Below, piece after piece: positions 62,903-64,000 of a DNA stretch of 64,000 nt; within the stretch, counting starts at the first letter, position 1, and every line of letters begins with the position of its first letter. The notes beneath the pieces were generated by a model. It saw nothing but the letters and a program-made list of their open reading frames with translations. It had not been told where the DNA came from and did no database searches. Both the position numbers and the translations under genes were made by a program. The stretch comes from Variovorax sp. PBL-H6 (GTDB lineage: Bacteria; Pseudomonadota; Gammaproteobacteria; Burkholderiales; Burkholderiaceae_C), in assembly GCF_901827155.1 (NCBI RefSeq), contig NZ_LR594659.1:3968001-4032000 (forward strand), given 5' to 3'.

Positions 62903-63427
62903 TCAGACCGACCACTTCTCGATCAGCTTCTCTGCACCGAGCGAGTCATAGCCCTCGAAGGGCTGGTGGATCCAGGGATTGGTGGGCAGGTACTCGACCG
63001 AGTAGTCGGGCGTGAAGGTCGACAGCGCCTTGGTCCAGATGACGGCGCTGCGCAGCTCGGTGATCGGCGAGTAGTTGCTCTTGAGCATCTCCACCACCGC
63101 GTGCAGCGTATGGCCGGAGTCCGCCAGGTCGTCCACCAGCAGTACGCGGCCGGCGATCTCGCCCTTGGGCGTCGTGATGTAGCGCGCGATGTCGAGGTGG
63201 CCCTGGATCGTGCCGGCATCCGCCCGGTAGGAACTGGTCGACATGATGGCCAGCGGCTTGTCGAAGATGCGCGACAGCACGTCGCCAGGCCGCATGCCGC
63301 CGCGCGCCAGGCACAGGATGGTATCGAACTGCCAGCCCGACTGGTGCACCTTGATCGCGAGCTTTTCGATCAGGTTGTGGTACTCGTCATAGCTCACGTA
63401 AAGGTGTTTGCCGTCTTCAGTCAGCAT
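62903..63427 (-). CDS. Purine-type phosphoribosyltransferase (Gpt/Hpt-like)
   Basis: 174 residues from ATG 63427. Type I PRTase: PRPP loop VLLVDDLADSGHTLHAVVEM (hallmark D-D-L-A-D-S-G-H-T), flexible loop STSSYRADAGTIQ, and the N-terminal DTILCLARGGMRPGDVLSRI. It makes GMP, XMP or IMP from a free base. It is 35 bases downstream of purA, an arrangement common in Burkholderiales. Whether it prefers guanine, xanthine or hypoxanthine cannot be told. Confidence 0.9.
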   Translation of the reverse strand: MLTEDGKHLYVSYDEYHNLIEKLAIKVHQSGWQFDTILCLARGGMRPGDVLSRIFDKPLAIMSTSSYRADAGTIQGHLDIARYITTPKGEIAGRVLLVDDLADSGHTLHAVVEMLKSNYSPITELRSAVIWTKALSTFTPDYSVEYLPTNPWIHQPFEGYDSLGAEKLIEKWSV

Positions 63428-63462
63428 GGGAAGCGATCTCCTCTGGGTCGGTCGTTCGTTGT

Positions 63463-64000
63463 TCAATCTGCAAGGTACGGGTGCCGCATCATGATCGTGT
63501 GATCGCGGTCCGGGCTCGTCGACACCATGTGGATCGGCACGCCGGTGACCTGCTCGATGCGCTGCAGGTAGAGCCGGGCGTTGACCGGCAGCTTGTCGTA
63601 CTGCGTGACGCCGACGGTGCTCTCGGTCCAGCCTTCGAGCTTTTCGTAGATGGGGGTGCAGCGCTCGATCTCGTCGGCGCCCAGCGGCAGGATGTCGGTG
63701 TACTCGCCGTCCAGCTCGTAGCCGGTGCACAGCTGCAGCTCCTTCAGGCCGTCCAGCACGTCCAGCTTGGTGATGCACAGGCCGGAGAGCCCGTTGACCT
63801 GCGCTGAGCGCTTGAGCAGCGCGGCGTCGAACCAGCCGCAGCGGCGGCTGCGGCCGGTGGTCACGCCCTTCTCGGCGCCGACGGTGCTCAGGTGGTAGCC
63901 GACGGTGCCGGGCTTGTCCCATTCGAGCTCGGTCGGGAAGGGCCCGCCGCCGACGCGCGTGCAGTACGCCTTGGTGATGCCGAGGATGTAGTGCAGCATG
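63463..64000 (-). CDS. purA: Adenylosuccinate synthetase PurA (5' end cut by window edge)
   Basis: The last about 179 residues of roughly 440; the gene continues past the right edge. The visible part has [40 protein letters not shown] with the GTP-binding TKLD, and the active-site residues near [15 protein letters not shown] and [20 protein letters not shown], the characteristic C-terminus. Makes adenylosuccinate from IMP, aspartate and GTP in AMP synthesis. Confidence 0.95.
   Translation of the reverse strand, partial: MLHYILGITKAYCTRVGGGPFPTELEWDKPGTVGYHLSTVGAEKGVTTGRSRRCGWFDAALLKRSAQVNGLSGLCITKLDVLDGLKELQLCTGYELDGEYTDILPLGADEIERCTPIYEKLEGWTESTVGVTQYDKLPVNARLYLQRIEQVTGVPIHMVSTSPDRDHTIMMRHPYLAD

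Overview
The window is high-GC, densely coded DNA. The gene content fits a betaproteobacterium of the order Burkholderiales, most like a Variovorax or other Comamonadaceae chromosome: several Bug/TctC-type orphan solute receptors, branched-chain-type ABC importers, many CoA-linked catabolic genes, and a housekeeping block with purA, rlmB and tesA/ybbA. This taxonomic reading is inference from gene families and was not checked by a search. No rRNA, tRNA or CRISPR array was seen.

Left part (1-34,300) is catabolic and shows three separable systems. (A) 1-7,640: a Rieske ring-hydroxylating oxygenase with its reductase, a FadR-type GntR regulator, a TTG-started PRISE-like reductase, a sugar-isomerase-like protein (cut by the left edge) and two Bug receptors. 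Perfect TGGT-N3-ACCA sites lie at promoters at 1,624, 1,677 and 7,600, with a weaker one at 4,837, which suggests one regulator ties the group together. The 7,600 site still sits before a broken LivH::LivK chimera, the scar of a lost ABC importer. A short stretch follows with an IS66 remnant and DUF3606 and DUF305 genes. (B) 8,857-18,757: a Bug gene, a PrpF-isomerase::Bug fusion without a signal peptide, a LysR regulator, and a five-gene operon (MaoC-type hydratase, CaiB CoA-transferase, CitE-type lyase, fumarase-superfamily lyase, DctA permease). This set looks like a route from unsaturated C4-C6 di- or tricarboxylates (itaconate, mesaconate or aconitate type) to pyruvate and acetyl-CoA. (C) 21,033-35,102: a long leftward operon headed by a ketosteroid-dehydrogenase-like flavoprotein and divergent from an IclR regulator. 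It carries an SDR, a complete Liv-type ABC importer with LivM and LivG fused, a metallo-beta-lactamase-fold protein with a partly lost metal site, two exporters or permeases, a XenA-like ene-reductase and two EthD-family proteins. Together they look like uptake and breakdown of a cyclic ketone or enone, substrate unknown. Between B and C lie xth and an MFS gene.

Middle part (35,217-47,338): AsmA-family protein with a cupin and a small ORF, glycogen debranching enzyme, a crotonase, DUF488, a dienoyl-CoA-reductase-like SDR, and a probable stress or redox-sensing group (two PNPOx-like proteins, one fused to GAF; hemerythrin; UspA).

Right part (47,396-64,000) is mostly housekeeping: YgiQ radical-SAM protein carrying an in-frame palindromic repeat element, a MarR-GNAT fusion, 3-hydroxybutyrate dehydrogenase, patatin, CHRD lipoprotein, YihY, a split chromate transporter, an aldo-keto reductase, two Hsp20 genes (the first with a hairpin masking its ribosome binding site), RlmB, YbbA/TesA, a MetC-like lyase, a phosphoribosyltransferase and the end of PurA at the right edge.
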